Of a stretch of 28,538 bases of DNA, positions 8,040 through 18,300 are shown in pieces; position 1 is the first letter of the stretch; each line of letters starts with the position of its first letter. The position numbers and the translations under genes are program-made. Under the pieces are notes generated by a model, which saw only the letters and a program-made list of their open reading frames with translations, had not been told where the DNA came from and searched no databases. Source of the DNA: Larix sibirica. Lineage: Eukaryota > Streptophyta > Pinopsida > Pinales > Pinaceae. The stretch is from positions 1-28,538 of the forward strand of contig NWUY0300067206.1 in the NCBI GenBank assembly GCA_004151065.3, in the 5' to 3' direction.

Positions 8040-9830
8040 TTCCTGAAAGTGTAAAATGCCTTCATCCATGCACAGAGCTCTTTTTGATAGAGTATCTACC
8101 AAACCATTGAATTGTCGATAGACATGGGAGACATATAAGAAGTTGAAATTTTGTTTTAAATCTTGAATCCTTCCCTTCCAATGTCCCAAGACAGGCACTT
8201 GTAACTATTGTAATCCATTTTCCCAATCTACAATAGTTTTAGAATCTCCAAAAACCTATAAAGATAACACTTTCTTTCGTCGAGCAAAAAGAAGAAGACA
8301 TCAAACAACTACTAGCTCTGCTTATGAAATTCATTATAAGCCCCCGCATTCAACATACTTGCCTTCAATTCACCTTTTTTTCATTTTCAAATAGGATATA
8401 GTTCTTGTGTCTCCACAAACCTCATGATATAAATAAAGGCATCTCTTCATGCTCTGGAACATTCTAAACCCATAACTGCAAACTGTCATAAAAAAGTATT
8501 ATGTCTCCAATTTTGAGAGATATTAAAGACCTGAAGCGCATTTTCCCAAACAGCTGAAGAGAAACCATGGTTTACAAGTATACGATCAATAGATTTTGCA
8601 TCCATAAGACATAAAGGGCAATGATTTGGACTCGTACCCCCTCTCCTCGTGAAATTATCAGCAGTTAGCACTCTATTGTTTAATTCCAGCCAACAAAATA
8701 ATCTTACTTTTAGAGGAGCATTAAACTTCCAGATTGATTTATACCACCAACATGCTCAAAATTCTACCTAAGAATAATAAATTGCATCATATGATGTTTT
8801 AACACTTATATGGACAAAAGAAGTATCCCAATACCACATAAGTTCATATTCCATATATGATAAGTAAATACCACAGTGATTGAGCCCCTTTAGATATTTA
8901 TTCCATTCTAAAGCTAAAGCACTTTCCAAACCCAAATCCTCTGCCTATAGCCAATACTATTGACCAAAATGTTCACACCTAGGATTTTTGATCTACAACA
9001 AATATCTGATACCAAAATTTCTTAGATAAGTAAGAATATCAAGAGATAACAAATAAGCATTAGCCCCTCCAATAATAGGATCAATTCCCAATAAAACTTG
9101 ATCTCCCTTACCCACTTTCCATGTCAACCATTGGTTTAAATCAGGCATAGCAGACAATATCCCTTTCCAACAATTTGAAATATATTTGGTCCTTTTCACG
9201 CCTCTATGAATCCATTCAATCAATGAAGTTCTTAATATATTTTTCCCTAATTACATCACACCATAAATCTTGATCAAATAGACCCCTCAATAAACTTTTC
9301 ATGGCCAATGAACCAGCAAACCAGAAGATGTTTTTAATGCCCCAACCACCATATCTCTTAGGAACTATTTTTTTTTCCCAATTCACAAGATGAATCCCTT
9401 CTTTTGATTTGTTCCCGGTCCAAAGAAAACTAAACATCCTTTGTCTAATTTTTCTAGAGAATGAACATGGGTATATATGAAATTGACAACCAATAAACTA
9501 GTACGTTTTGCAAGACAAATTTTATTAATACTAACCTACCTCCCAGAGATAACCACCTAAAGGTCCATTTTTCAATTCTTTTCTCTACCTTTTATAACAA
9601 CCACAACTAGCCCTTTTCAGATAATTATTATGCTTTAGAAAAAAAACCGATACACTTAAAACCATCATCCAATTGCACCATTTGAAAAGGAAATAGATCT
9701 CTAATTCCATTCAACACTCCATTAGAGACATCATTAACAAAAAAGTAAGACTTATGTGAAATAATTTCCATCCCTGAAGCATTACAAAAATTATCTCTCC
9801 ATGAATGAGATCATATCTTTTATTTTTTAT
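8040..9830 (-). pseudogene. LINE (L1-type) ORF2 fragment: RT C-terminus, zf-RVT and RNase H
   Basis: Read from 9830 down, the order is: remnants of the RT palm/thumb (DDGFKCIGFFLKHNNY), then EKRIEKWTFRWLSLGGRLVL near 9590-9530, then WEKKIVPKRYGGWGIKNIFW at 9310-9390. DLNQWLTWKVGKGDQVLLGI follows near 9100-9160. The zf-RVT begins FNAPLKVRLFCWLELNNRVL and contains NHCPLCLMDAKSIDRILVNH near 8560-8640. Finally an RNase H domain shows VFGDSKTIVDWENG near 8215-8260 and HVYRQFNGLVDTLSKRAL near 8075-8130, with the catalytic Asp of the GDS motif present. Stops and frameshifts are scattered throughout. It is 5'-truncated upstream of the RT catalytic box, as is usual for LINEs. The RNase H tail marks the plant L1 lineage that carries this domain. 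Confidence 0.9.
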
Positions 9831-10059
9831 AGAGATATTGATGTTTTAAAAACAATTCCAAGAGGTATAGATTTTAGGAGGCATTAATTAACCATTATGT
9901 TAATAGGATGCATCACCCCCTTGTGACTAATCCATTAGCATAAGGATCATATTTATATGTTGTTGTGGGTTACATCTTTCAACCAATGTGGGATTGATTA
10001 TTTATATAGAAAGGTAATTATGTTGTAGAAACAATTTCGATACACGTAGATTTTAGGAA
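9825..10059 (+). repeat. Pair of diverged direct repeats (about 56 bp each)
   Basis: The block at 9825-9880 and the block at 10001-10059 share TTATAGA, GTTTTAAAAACAATT versus GTTGTAGAAACAATT, and TAGATTTTAGGA in the same order. The spacing is about 178 bp. The first copy starts at the 5' truncation point of the LINE, so the pair may be flanking sequence duplicated around an insertion, or remains of terminal repeats of a short element. Confidence 0.6.
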
Positions 10060-10222
10060 TATCTAACTTAGTAAAGGACATTTTTGTCAAGCATATGAAA
10101 GGGGTACTCTAGAGTACTACCAATTCAAAGGAACAACTCGAGACCTCTTGCATAAAACTCGAAGTACTCAATAATTCCAACTAGCCCATCAAACTCATAA
10201 ATCCTTATATATATAACATATA

Positions 10223-10640
10223 TTGCTCAGGGGTGGTAGGTGCAGGGGGGGGGTCCTTTTCAACCCCAGAGGAATCAAGGAAATGAATTATTCTTGGGGT
10301 GTAGGAGTGTCAACAAATAATCAAGATGAGGTGCCCGCCATCTTGAAAGTCCTAGATTTAGCTTGGCCAAAAGGAATCACAAATATTACAGTCGTAGGTG
10401 ATTCAAAATTATTAATTCAATGCCTCATCAAAAATTTTGTTCCTAGAGACGTAATCATAGGCTAAACAGTATAGTGAATTCATTAGTTGGTTGAAATATT
10501 TGAGGAAGCCTGGCCAATTCATGTCAAAAGGCTCTTGAACTCTTAAGCAAATAAGCAAGCAAACTTACCTTGTAGTCTAACCTTAGAAGAAATTAATGTG
10601 GATGGGGATTATTATATTGTCCATATTCTGTAATTCCCCT
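10223..10640 (+). pseudogene. RNase H domain fragment of another LINE
   Basis: One frame (position 10223 onward) reads GGVLFNPRGIKEMNYSWGVG, then VVGDSKLLIQCLI, matching the N-terminal beta strands, helix and GDS catalytic strand of plant retroelement RNase H. After a stop at 10463-10465 and further stops, the same frame resumes with ANKQANLPCSLTLEEINVDG, the characteristic last segment of this domain in LINE ORF2 proteins. It is about 140 codons, truncated upstream and in the opposite orientation to the LINE at 8040-9830, so it is a separate insertion. A run of nine G near 10245 lies close to the start. Confidence 0.75.
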
Positions 10641-10906
10641 CAACTTAATGATCAATCACGAATCTGAAAGTTGGAATTAAAAGGATTGTACATAACCATA
10701 TTAGCGCTTATGGGAAACACTTTGAGGCTTATGCATCCCCATGCGAGCGGCCTAGAAGTACCGGGATGAGACCGATTTATAAACATTCATCACGATTTCA
10801 ACGTGCAAGGGAGCATCATGAAGGATCGGAGGATCGTAGTGTGTGATCCAGGTGGATATCAGTGGCCACCCACCTATTCCACTGGCTCAAAACAATTTTC
10901 CATTTT
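10641..10906. other. Non-coding stretch before the assembly gap
   Basis: No coding frame can be supported. A GGGAGCAT-type phrase near 10810 recurs near 11449 (GGGAGCATAATG) across the gap, hinting at related sequence on both sides. Confidence 0.35.
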
Positions 10907-11220
10907 NNNNNNNNNNNNNNNNNNNNNNNNNNNNNNNNNNNNNNNNNNNNNNNNNNNNNNNNNNNNNNNNNNNNNNNNNNNNNNNNNNNNNNNNNNNNNN
11001 NNNNNNNNNNNNNNNNNNNNNNNNNNNNNNNNNNNNNNNNNNNNNNNNNNNNNNNNNNNNNNNNNNNNNNNNNNNNNNNNNNNNNNNNNNNNNNNNNNNN
11101 NNNNNNNNNNNNNNNNNNNNNNNNNNNNNNNNNNNNNNNNNNNNNNNNNNNNNNNNNNNNNNNNNNNNNNNNNNNNNNNNNNNNNNNNNNNNNNNNNNNN
11201 NNNNNNNNNNNNNNNNNNNN
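10907..11220. other. Assembly gap (314 N)
   Basis: Unbroken Ns. Open frames that run through it are artefacts of undefined bases. Confidence 0.99.
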
Positions 11221-11505
11221 GCCTCTCTTTATTTAGCTTGTCATGAATGAGCATAGTCGACACATCTCTGCTCAGGGATAAGCTACCATCATTCTAGCTA
11301 CTTTATTTTACAGTCTATCATATTTCCACAAGTTAGTAGAATATTTTATGGTTACTATATCATTTTGTTCCTTGTAATATATTTGTGTATGTGGTCTTAT
11401 ATTTCTTCTTTCACTTCATTCTCACATAGATCCATATTAGTGTGTGAGGGAGCATAATGGAGGATCTATCCCCTTCGTGAAGCAAGTCGATATGATACAA
11501 TTGAA
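11221..11505. other. Non-coding stretch after the gap
   Basis: AT-rich sequence with no supported feature. Confidence 0.4.
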
Positions 11506-11883
11506 ATGATGATGTGGGAGATGGAGACAAGGTTTTTAAGGTGGCGAACCTCATCAAGTATGTCGGTGTTGAATTGGTGGAGAATGAGTTTTAATTTCCA
11601 AATGGAAGCAGACAAAGGATTGAACCAGAACAGGAGCGGTGATTTAGGGCATTCATCTCATAGAAGGTGTGAGCATAGGATTGATGAAGTGCAAGAATTA
11701 GTTGGATTTTTCTCAAGCCACTTAGAAAGCTGGAAATGGGACTTTAAGAGGCAAACAGAAGAAGAATTGCATACCATAAGGCAACAACAAAAACAATTTA
11801 AGCAACCAATTGGAGAGACAAACCACGGAAACATGCTAATGGCATTGAAAGTTCGTATCCTAAAAGGAGACCTTAAGGAGTAG
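11506..11883 (+). CDS. Unassigned charged ORF (125 codons), probable retroelement remnant
   Basis: The frame is open from ATG at 11506 to the stop at 11881-11883. The second half is rich in Glu, Gln, Lys and Arg with helix-forming character (ELVGFFSSHLESWKWDFKRQ, then TEEELHTIRQQQKQFKQ). After the stop, a similarly charged reading continues for about 20 codons with further stops. This looks like a coiled-coil piece of a gag or ORF1 protein, but no domain is recognisable. No promoter or splice evidence links it to a host gene. I do not recognise it. Confidence 0.25.
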   Translation: MMMWEMETRFLRWRTSSSMSVLNWWRMSFNFQMEADKGLNQNRSGDLGHSSHRRCEHRIDEVQELVGFFSSHLESWKWDFKRQTEEELHTIRQQQKQFKQPIGETNHGNMLMALKVRILKGDLKE

Positions 11884-11960
11884 GAGGCGCAGTTGTGACG
11901 TTTGTAGAGAGAAGTACGGTATATGAAGTGAGAACTTGCCCCAAAGGTTTGCAAAAACAA

Positions 11961-12769
11961 TCCATCAGCTCAATATTTAGTTAGCTCTCTTTAGGACATG
12001 CCACAAACAAACAAAGAAGAAGACTCTGTAAATCAACACCGCCCACACTTGCATCAACTAAAATAAAGCACTAAGAGATTGTCTACTCCAGTAGCAAATC
12101 CTAGACATCCTAGTGCAAAAAACTACCATGTTTTTCTTTGATCTATGTTTTGCAAAGTTAAGTTCTTTGGGAACATTTTCGTTAGAATCTACACAAGCCA
12201 TATAAGCAATAGAAACAAGGATGAAAGTAGTATATGTGGCAAATATAGGGACTTCATAAATTTTGAACTTTGGCAGTCGATAAGGAGATTTGTTATCTAA
12301 TTTTGCAACACTAGCTAGATGTTCTAGACACAACCCCCTTTTTCTAATAGAAATTCTACTATCTTTGGTTATGGTTTAAAAAAAATGAAAACCTTTTTTT
12401 TATAAGCTAGAACTTAATATATTACTTGGCAAAAAGAAAATTACATTGAATAGCCATTATAGCTCATAATTAGCATTCGACACAGAACTACAGACACTGT
12501 CTACCCAAAAAACTATTCCCCACATCCCAACAACTCCACCTCATGCCAGGAATTAAGCCAAACAAAATTTCCATCCCCAATTAGAGCCTCGAGATTCAAT
12601 ACTTCACTAAAATAATGGTTGTATTATATAAGACTACTACCTAAGCACTAATACTAGCATGTTGCATATGGAAGATTATCAATGTTAACTATAGCCAAAA
12701 GGATCAAAGGGAGGCACGCTTTCAATTATGGCACCTGGAAGCTCGACGACATGCCAGCTCAAAAAATAT
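11961..12769. other. Low-information AT-rich stretch with weak minus-strand frames
   Basis: A minus frame at 12058-12333 (91 codons) has no recognisable domain and lies downstream, in the same orientation, of the decayed ORF at 12770-13255. It could be its 3' continuation, but I cannot support that. The rest shows nothing. Confidence 0.25.
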
Positions 12770-13255
12770 CCTAAAGGTTGGCTGGTGCACCTGTGCCATC
12801 TGCAACCTGGTAGCCAACTCCCCACTCACCCACACACATTCTGATTGAGACACCAGTAGGCAGAGCTACCCCCTCCTTCAAGTGAGGTAGAAATGGTACG
12901 CCCAAGTGGTGGGAAATGACATCAATTTTCATGTGAATGAGCCGCAATCCAATAGATGCTCCTTCCAAAAGTGAGCAGAGATAGTATCCCCTAGACTCTT
13001 CACCTTGCGCTCCTGAAGCAGGTGACCAATTAATCCTTTTATTACCAAGAACATGGAGACAACCTACTCATACAACAACAAGTGGACTTGAGTGGACCTA
13101 GGGTCTGAAATCTAGTTCTCCAACACATCAAATTCCTCAGCTGGTTTCGAAACCTCTAAGTCTGCCCACAACTCTTTCTCCACATAATCAATATCCACCC
13201 TGATTTCCTTCGGAATTGTGGCCATGTAGGCCCTTGTGGCCTGGACCACCCTCGA
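12770..13255 (-). pseudogene. Decayed ORF of unknown family (about 160 codons)
   Basis: From about 13255 down, one frame reads ATIPKEIRVDIDYVEKELWA, DLEVSKPAEEFDVLEN, then (after a stop) DPRSTQVHLLLYE, (after another stop) IKGLIGHLLQERKVKSLGDT and SAHFWKEHLL. Near 12960 the reading shifts to the frame holding ISHHLGVPFLPHLKEGVALP and MCVGEWGVGYQVADGTGAPA, ending at a TAA. Composition and continuity across two stops and one frameshift show real former coding sequence. I cannot name the family; I suspect a repeat-associated protein. It is followed on its 3' side by sequence without domains. Confidence 0.5.
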
Positions 13256-13399
13256 CTATTCTTAGCCGACTAAAACCAAAACCTTGTTAATTTACTAATA
13301 ATAATTAATCGATTGAAATAAAACAAACTTAAACATCAAAATCTTATAAGGTAATAACTACTAAGGTTTTGTTATTATCAAGAACTTGGTTTGTTTTGC
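13256..13399. other. Spacer between opposed element remnants
   Basis: Short AT-rich stretch separating a minus-strand remnant from a plus-strand LINE ORF1; nothing else seen. Confidence 0.4.
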
Positions 13400-14200
13400 T
13401 CTTCTCCATGCCCTCCCCATGGCAATTATGGGCTCCCTACCTCAAACTAGCACCATTAGTCATTGGTTTGCATCTATTGCTACTTCGTTCCATTCCTTGG
13501 TATAGGTTGTTGCTCAAAAAGAGAAAATAAATGCATCTAGTTCTTTTGAAAGGTTTAAAAATGTAATTGAACAAGCTTCATGGATGATTTGGCTTTCATG
13601 GCAAATTCATGGAATCTTGGCCCTTTTTAGAGACCTTAAATAAGTAGAACCAACAATCATGGAAGCACTTTTGTCTAAGGACACTTGAATTGTACTACGA
13701 GAAAAGGTTTATTCTCTTTCCTTTTCAAAAAATTGAAAATATTGATAAAATTTTGAAAGGGTTCCATTGTTTTTAGGTAGTGATAAACTTTATTTGAATA
13801 GCTAGTCTTTATATTTTGATTCGAAGGAAGACATCCCCATAATTGCATTTCTTTGGGTTAGACTCCCATTTGTCCCCATAAATATATTGGGATGGAAAAA
13901 CCTATAAGAGCTTGAGAACCTTTTGGAGAAATTGTAGACAAATCGAAGCCTAAAGGATCTTTGTGTACATATGCCCAATGTTATTTGAGTTTGACCTTGA
14001 TAGAAGTATTCCCATATCTATTGAACTCTAGGTTGAAGGTTGGATCCATCTCCAAAATATAGATTGTAATCATATCTCATTTAAGTGCAAGTGATGCCAT
14101 GACTGTGGACACTTTGCCCATAAAAACCAAAGGACTATAACAATGAAGAAGAAGCAAGGAAGTTCTAGACAATGTGTTGTTACTTAGCCTGCCAATCCAG
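13400..14200 (+). pseudogene. LINE ORF1 fragment: DUF4283 and zinc knuckle
   Basis: Across several frames the reading gives a DUF4283-like order: VVAQKEKINASSSFERFKNV near 13510, then LGSDKLYLNS and SLYFDSKEDIPIIAFLWVRL near 13775-13865, then FVPINILGWKNL. It ends with SFKCKRCHDCGHFAHKN near 14080-14130, a CX2CX3GHX4C zinc knuckle in which the last Cys is replaced by Asn. DUF4283 followed by a CCHC knuckle is the usual ORF1 of plant L1 LINEs, which binds the element RNA. Many stops and frameshifts, with ORF2 missing, show a dead fragment. It is a different ORF1 type from the one at 6010-7077. Confidence 0.65.
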
Positions 14201-14254
14201 TTGGTTCAAGCATTCATCAACGAAGTTGAAGTAGTAAGGGATTACGGTCATGCA

Positions 14255-14790
14255 GGGGTCCCTAAATTGTAAGTACCCTCTCACCCACATGGAGGAAATA
14301 ATGCAAATGTATGCACCAAAGGTTGGGATCTATTGAGCGTATCCAGGACTATTGATCATAGTTATTCGCGCAAAGGTACACACACAAAGTATAACTAAGG
14401 GGCATTCCATGTGAATGACGAGGATACAACGAGCACCTTTCCAACTTCTAATCATGATCGCTTGTGCTAAGGTATGTGCGGGAGATATAACTAGGGACAC
14501 CTTGTGCGAATTCCTCAGATGCATCAGGCAAGTTTATAACTTTTAATTGTGGCCATTTGAGCAAAAGTACAATCATGTGGAATAACACGGGGTGTGCCCC
14601 TACAAATGGCCAATATGCATCAACCACTTATATAACTTTTAATCACGACCATTCGTGCAAGGGTACAACCATGTGGAATAATAAGGGGGGCACTTGTGCC
14701 AACAAATGAGATTCAATCTTTTAAATTCACGTGACCTCATCCATGACATTCATGCTAAAGGTACTAACTAATTGATTAGAGATAAGGATC
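14255..14790 (+). repeat. Degenerate ~96-bp tandem repeat array, five to six units
   Basis: A recurring phrase of the form (A/G)ATCAT-GA(C/T)C-ATTCGTGCAAAGGTAC, followed by an A/C-rich block, CATGTGGAATAA and a G-rich run, appears repeatedly. The anchor ending in AAAGGTA or its variants falls at 14371, 14467, 14562, 14658 and 14755, intervals of 96, 95, 96 and 97 bp. A sixth, poorer unit may precede it near 14271. Units share about two thirds of positions by eye. There is no coding continuity. Confidence 0.85.
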
Positions 14791-15324
14791 AGAGATTCAC
14801 TGAAAAAAATGAGATCCCACCATAGATTTCATTATGATGAACAAATTCCGAGCTCCCCCGTCAACTTGCCAGACCCAATGGAGGTGGGACATGCCCCATC
14901 GAGAGCAATGCCCAATCATAAAAAAGTATTTGTACCACCAACTTAGATAGGGGGATGACACCACCCTATGTTCACCACGAAGGTAGCATGAATGCTCATA
15001 TATGATTGTTAAATGAGGATCTTCCACCCAAATAATACAATGAATCATCCATTCTACCCAATTTTATAAGAGATTATTAGCATTCATATAGCTATGAATT
15101 TCCTCCAAGAGCACTCTACTCATAAGCGCTACGCCCTCAATATTAGTCAAATGAGAAAATCTATGGACCGCTATCATCCATCTCGTGCCCACGACCTTGC
15201 TTATTAATTATATAAGACATTGAGAACCTCCACCACATTTGTGGCAATTAAAATTGAAATTACTTGTATATTTTATCCTTTATAAAGTCCTCCCACGTCG
15301 TTCGGTTTTAAAATTCCATCAATC
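14791..15324. other. Spacer with possible promoter upstream of the long ORF
   Basis: No coding sequence is seen. TATAAG at 15211 and TATAAAG at 15281 lie 114 and 44 bp upstream of the ATG at 15325; either could be a TATA element. This is motif-only support. Confidence 0.3.
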
Positions 15325-18300
15325 ATGCCTCGAAAGAGAAAGACCACCTCAAAAAGCTCCTCTTCCATGTCCCTTTTTTCCCTGTCTAATACTAGTGATG
15401 TCCCCTCCTCACAAGGTCTTGCTTTCATTGATGAATTATCCCCAATTGCCACCCCCAGAACAACAAAGCACTCCCCTCAGCAACTCATAGGAGCTACTTA
15501 TGGCAATTTCATGTCTTATCAATCCATAAACAACATAAGGGCCTTTGGATTGGCTCAACACCTTATTCCATCCACCTTCCCCTTCCCGTAATTTTTCCAA
15601 CTCTATGCCACAAACTATAATCCCACCATGTCCACTGTCACCACTAAGGATGGCCAGTCCATCCTATTCCACATTAACACCCTTCATATAGCTCAAATGT
15701 CGAATACCTCCTTGGGAACTATCCTGCTCTTACATGAGGCATAAACAAGAAGGGACAAGAAGATGAACTAGGCTCAATGAGCCAAAATATTCTTTGGGCT
15801 CAAGTATAACCAAGAAAATAGAGGAGGTGTCCTTGAACCCATGGAAACTGAAGAATTTCCCACCATGGGCCCAAGATTACTTCACCACCTTCACACTAAT
15901 CTTGGGCCAAGAATTAGATGAGGAGATCGAAGAGGGGATGGTAGCCTTAATGGATGCTTGCAATGCACGAGATACACCTAATTTCAGGTATGTTGAATCC
16001 ATCTTTACCGAGATGAGGGCACAATTGATTGGTTTCTCTTCAAAAGGGGTATTTAGATATCCTTCATATTTAATTTACCTCCTTATTTTTTACCAGGATC
16101 ATCGCTCCGAAGATTTTGGTCTATAGAAGACCAAGGATGACAACTCCAATAAGTTATATGACTAGATACCTTGGATAAAGAAGGTAGAACAAGGTGCCAC
16201 ATGGTTTAAATATGTTGTCAAATTTATGTATGTGGCCTATTCAATTGTCTTGGGAAGGGAACCTGAAAGAATGACAACTAAGATCAAGTCCTATCTTCAA
16301 TTAGGGGAAGCAGTGAAAAAAGGGGGGAATTGTACCTTGGGCTAGACTATATTGCGATTAGACTATATGGTACTAAAACGACACCCTACAAGATTCCCAA
16401 ATTACTAACCCCCAAGATATTTATGTTGGAATATTTGAGACAGATGGCGGGGGTGGATGACCTCTACTTTGTAAAGTTCAGGAAGAAGGGCAAGATAGCC
16501 TTCCCTATATCCATGGGGGGATATGTTGCGAATGATAAGAGGGGTATTAAGGAAGCTATGGAGATCTTAAGTGGTTGGATCTACCCATGGATAAACCTTG
16601 GAAATATGACCCTCTCTTCATAATTGGGCAAGAAAAAGAGAGGAATCGCCCTCATCCCTAGGATCATGATTATAGACCAAAGATTGAAAGGTTACCAACA
16701 AAGAGTTCTACAAATAAGTAGAGCATATTATTAAGGGGGAAGTTGATGCTATCAAAATGTCTAGTTAAACTTCCCTTGCTCCTGCCTCCAAAGTATGTGA
16801 AGCACCATTGTACTACACATTTTATAGACCAAAAGGAGTAGTGGAGAAAAAAGAGGACATGGCCTTTGAATCTCCTACACAAGAAATATACAATGAGCTC
16901 ATTCAAGACAACATCAGTAGGACTAAGAGGGGTGCCTGGTGGAAAATGACTTAGTACCTTGGTAAAAAAGACATTCTATACCTTGGAATTTCGGAAGACA
17001 TCAAGTTCAACAAATTATACGTTGAATGTCATGAAGAAGAGGAAGTAGATATGGGATCTATGAGAAAGCTGCCAAAAGATGGAATGGGGCAGGTTACCCC
17101 CATGACATAAGTGGAAGAATATGGGCAAGGGAGTGGAGAATCGCCAACAAAAATAATGATTCCCCCACCTCCCGAGGAGTCAATGCCATATTTAAAATCC
17201 CTCCCCATCATGCAACCAATAGGATTCACATAAGAACAAGGATTGCGTAAATCCAATTAGGTTATTACTCAACACATTCAAGTGCAAAGGATACCCTGGA
17301 AGTTAGGTATGGGAGTTAACCCCAATGTGCCTAAAACTAGCGAGAAGGACCTTCAAGAGGCATTTCAAGCTCTAGTGCACATAACACAATAGTGGGAGCC
17401 TACTACAGAACCAAGTACATCTACAACATTGGTCACAAAGGACTAATCTTTGACAAAACAACAGTTCCCCCTGCCATGGAACAAGAAAAAATTGTTGAGC
17501 AACAAATGGTCATAGTAGAAGAAAAGGTGGAGGTGGAAACATTTCCCATATTTGAAGAAATACTAGAACAACATGTTGCTATAGAAGAAATTAGCGAAGA
17601 TTGGCCATTGGTGGAGCAGACGATCACAAAAATCCAACCATCAGTTCAAGAGGAAGGATTAATCAAGGATCAATGACAAGAGGATTACGTGAGAACTTAG
17701 TCTTTTGATTTAGAATATATCCTTCAATCTAATACAAGTAGTTTTTCCCAAGGTCTAGTTGATATCTTTGGTAGTTTGGTAGAAACTAGGAAGAGAAAAT
17801 CCATTGATCAACCTGAACAAGAGGAACCATAAAGCGAGAAGATCAAATTAGGACCTATGGAACATGAACAGATAGAACAAATCACCCAAGAAGGCCTACA
17901 AATGTTAGAGAATATCCAACAAGAAGTAGGGCACCTCGAAGAAACACAACAAGAAGTAGGTGCAGTTCCTCATGTTTCATCCCCTTCATCATTTTTTGGA
18001 TTTACCAATATATTGTATGTTTTAGCCTCCAAAGGGACATCAAGCATGCACATCACCAACACTGCACAAGAAACAAGACAACAAACTCCATGGCAAAGGG
18101 TTATATAGCCAATAAGCATCATCGAGCCATTGGAGATATTGAGAGAGGAACATAAAAGAAGGGCATAAACACATAAGGGGGTTCAGAGCATAGAAAGTTT
18201 ATAATCACAATCAAAGGAAAAAATTATGGCCAAGAATGATTCAATCACCAAAATTTTTGTGATCACAACACTAGAACCCCTAACCCAACAATCATACAAA

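Noticed and set aside
10245-10256. G9 run (and the G9 run at about 28286) as a G-quadruplex
   Set aside because: Single uninterrupted runs without the four spaced G-tracts a quadruplex needs; could also be sequencing error sites.
10803-11263. Four open frames of 124-147 codons around 10.8-11.3 kb on both strands
   Set aside because: They run through 314 undefined bases; fewer than 35 real codons each.
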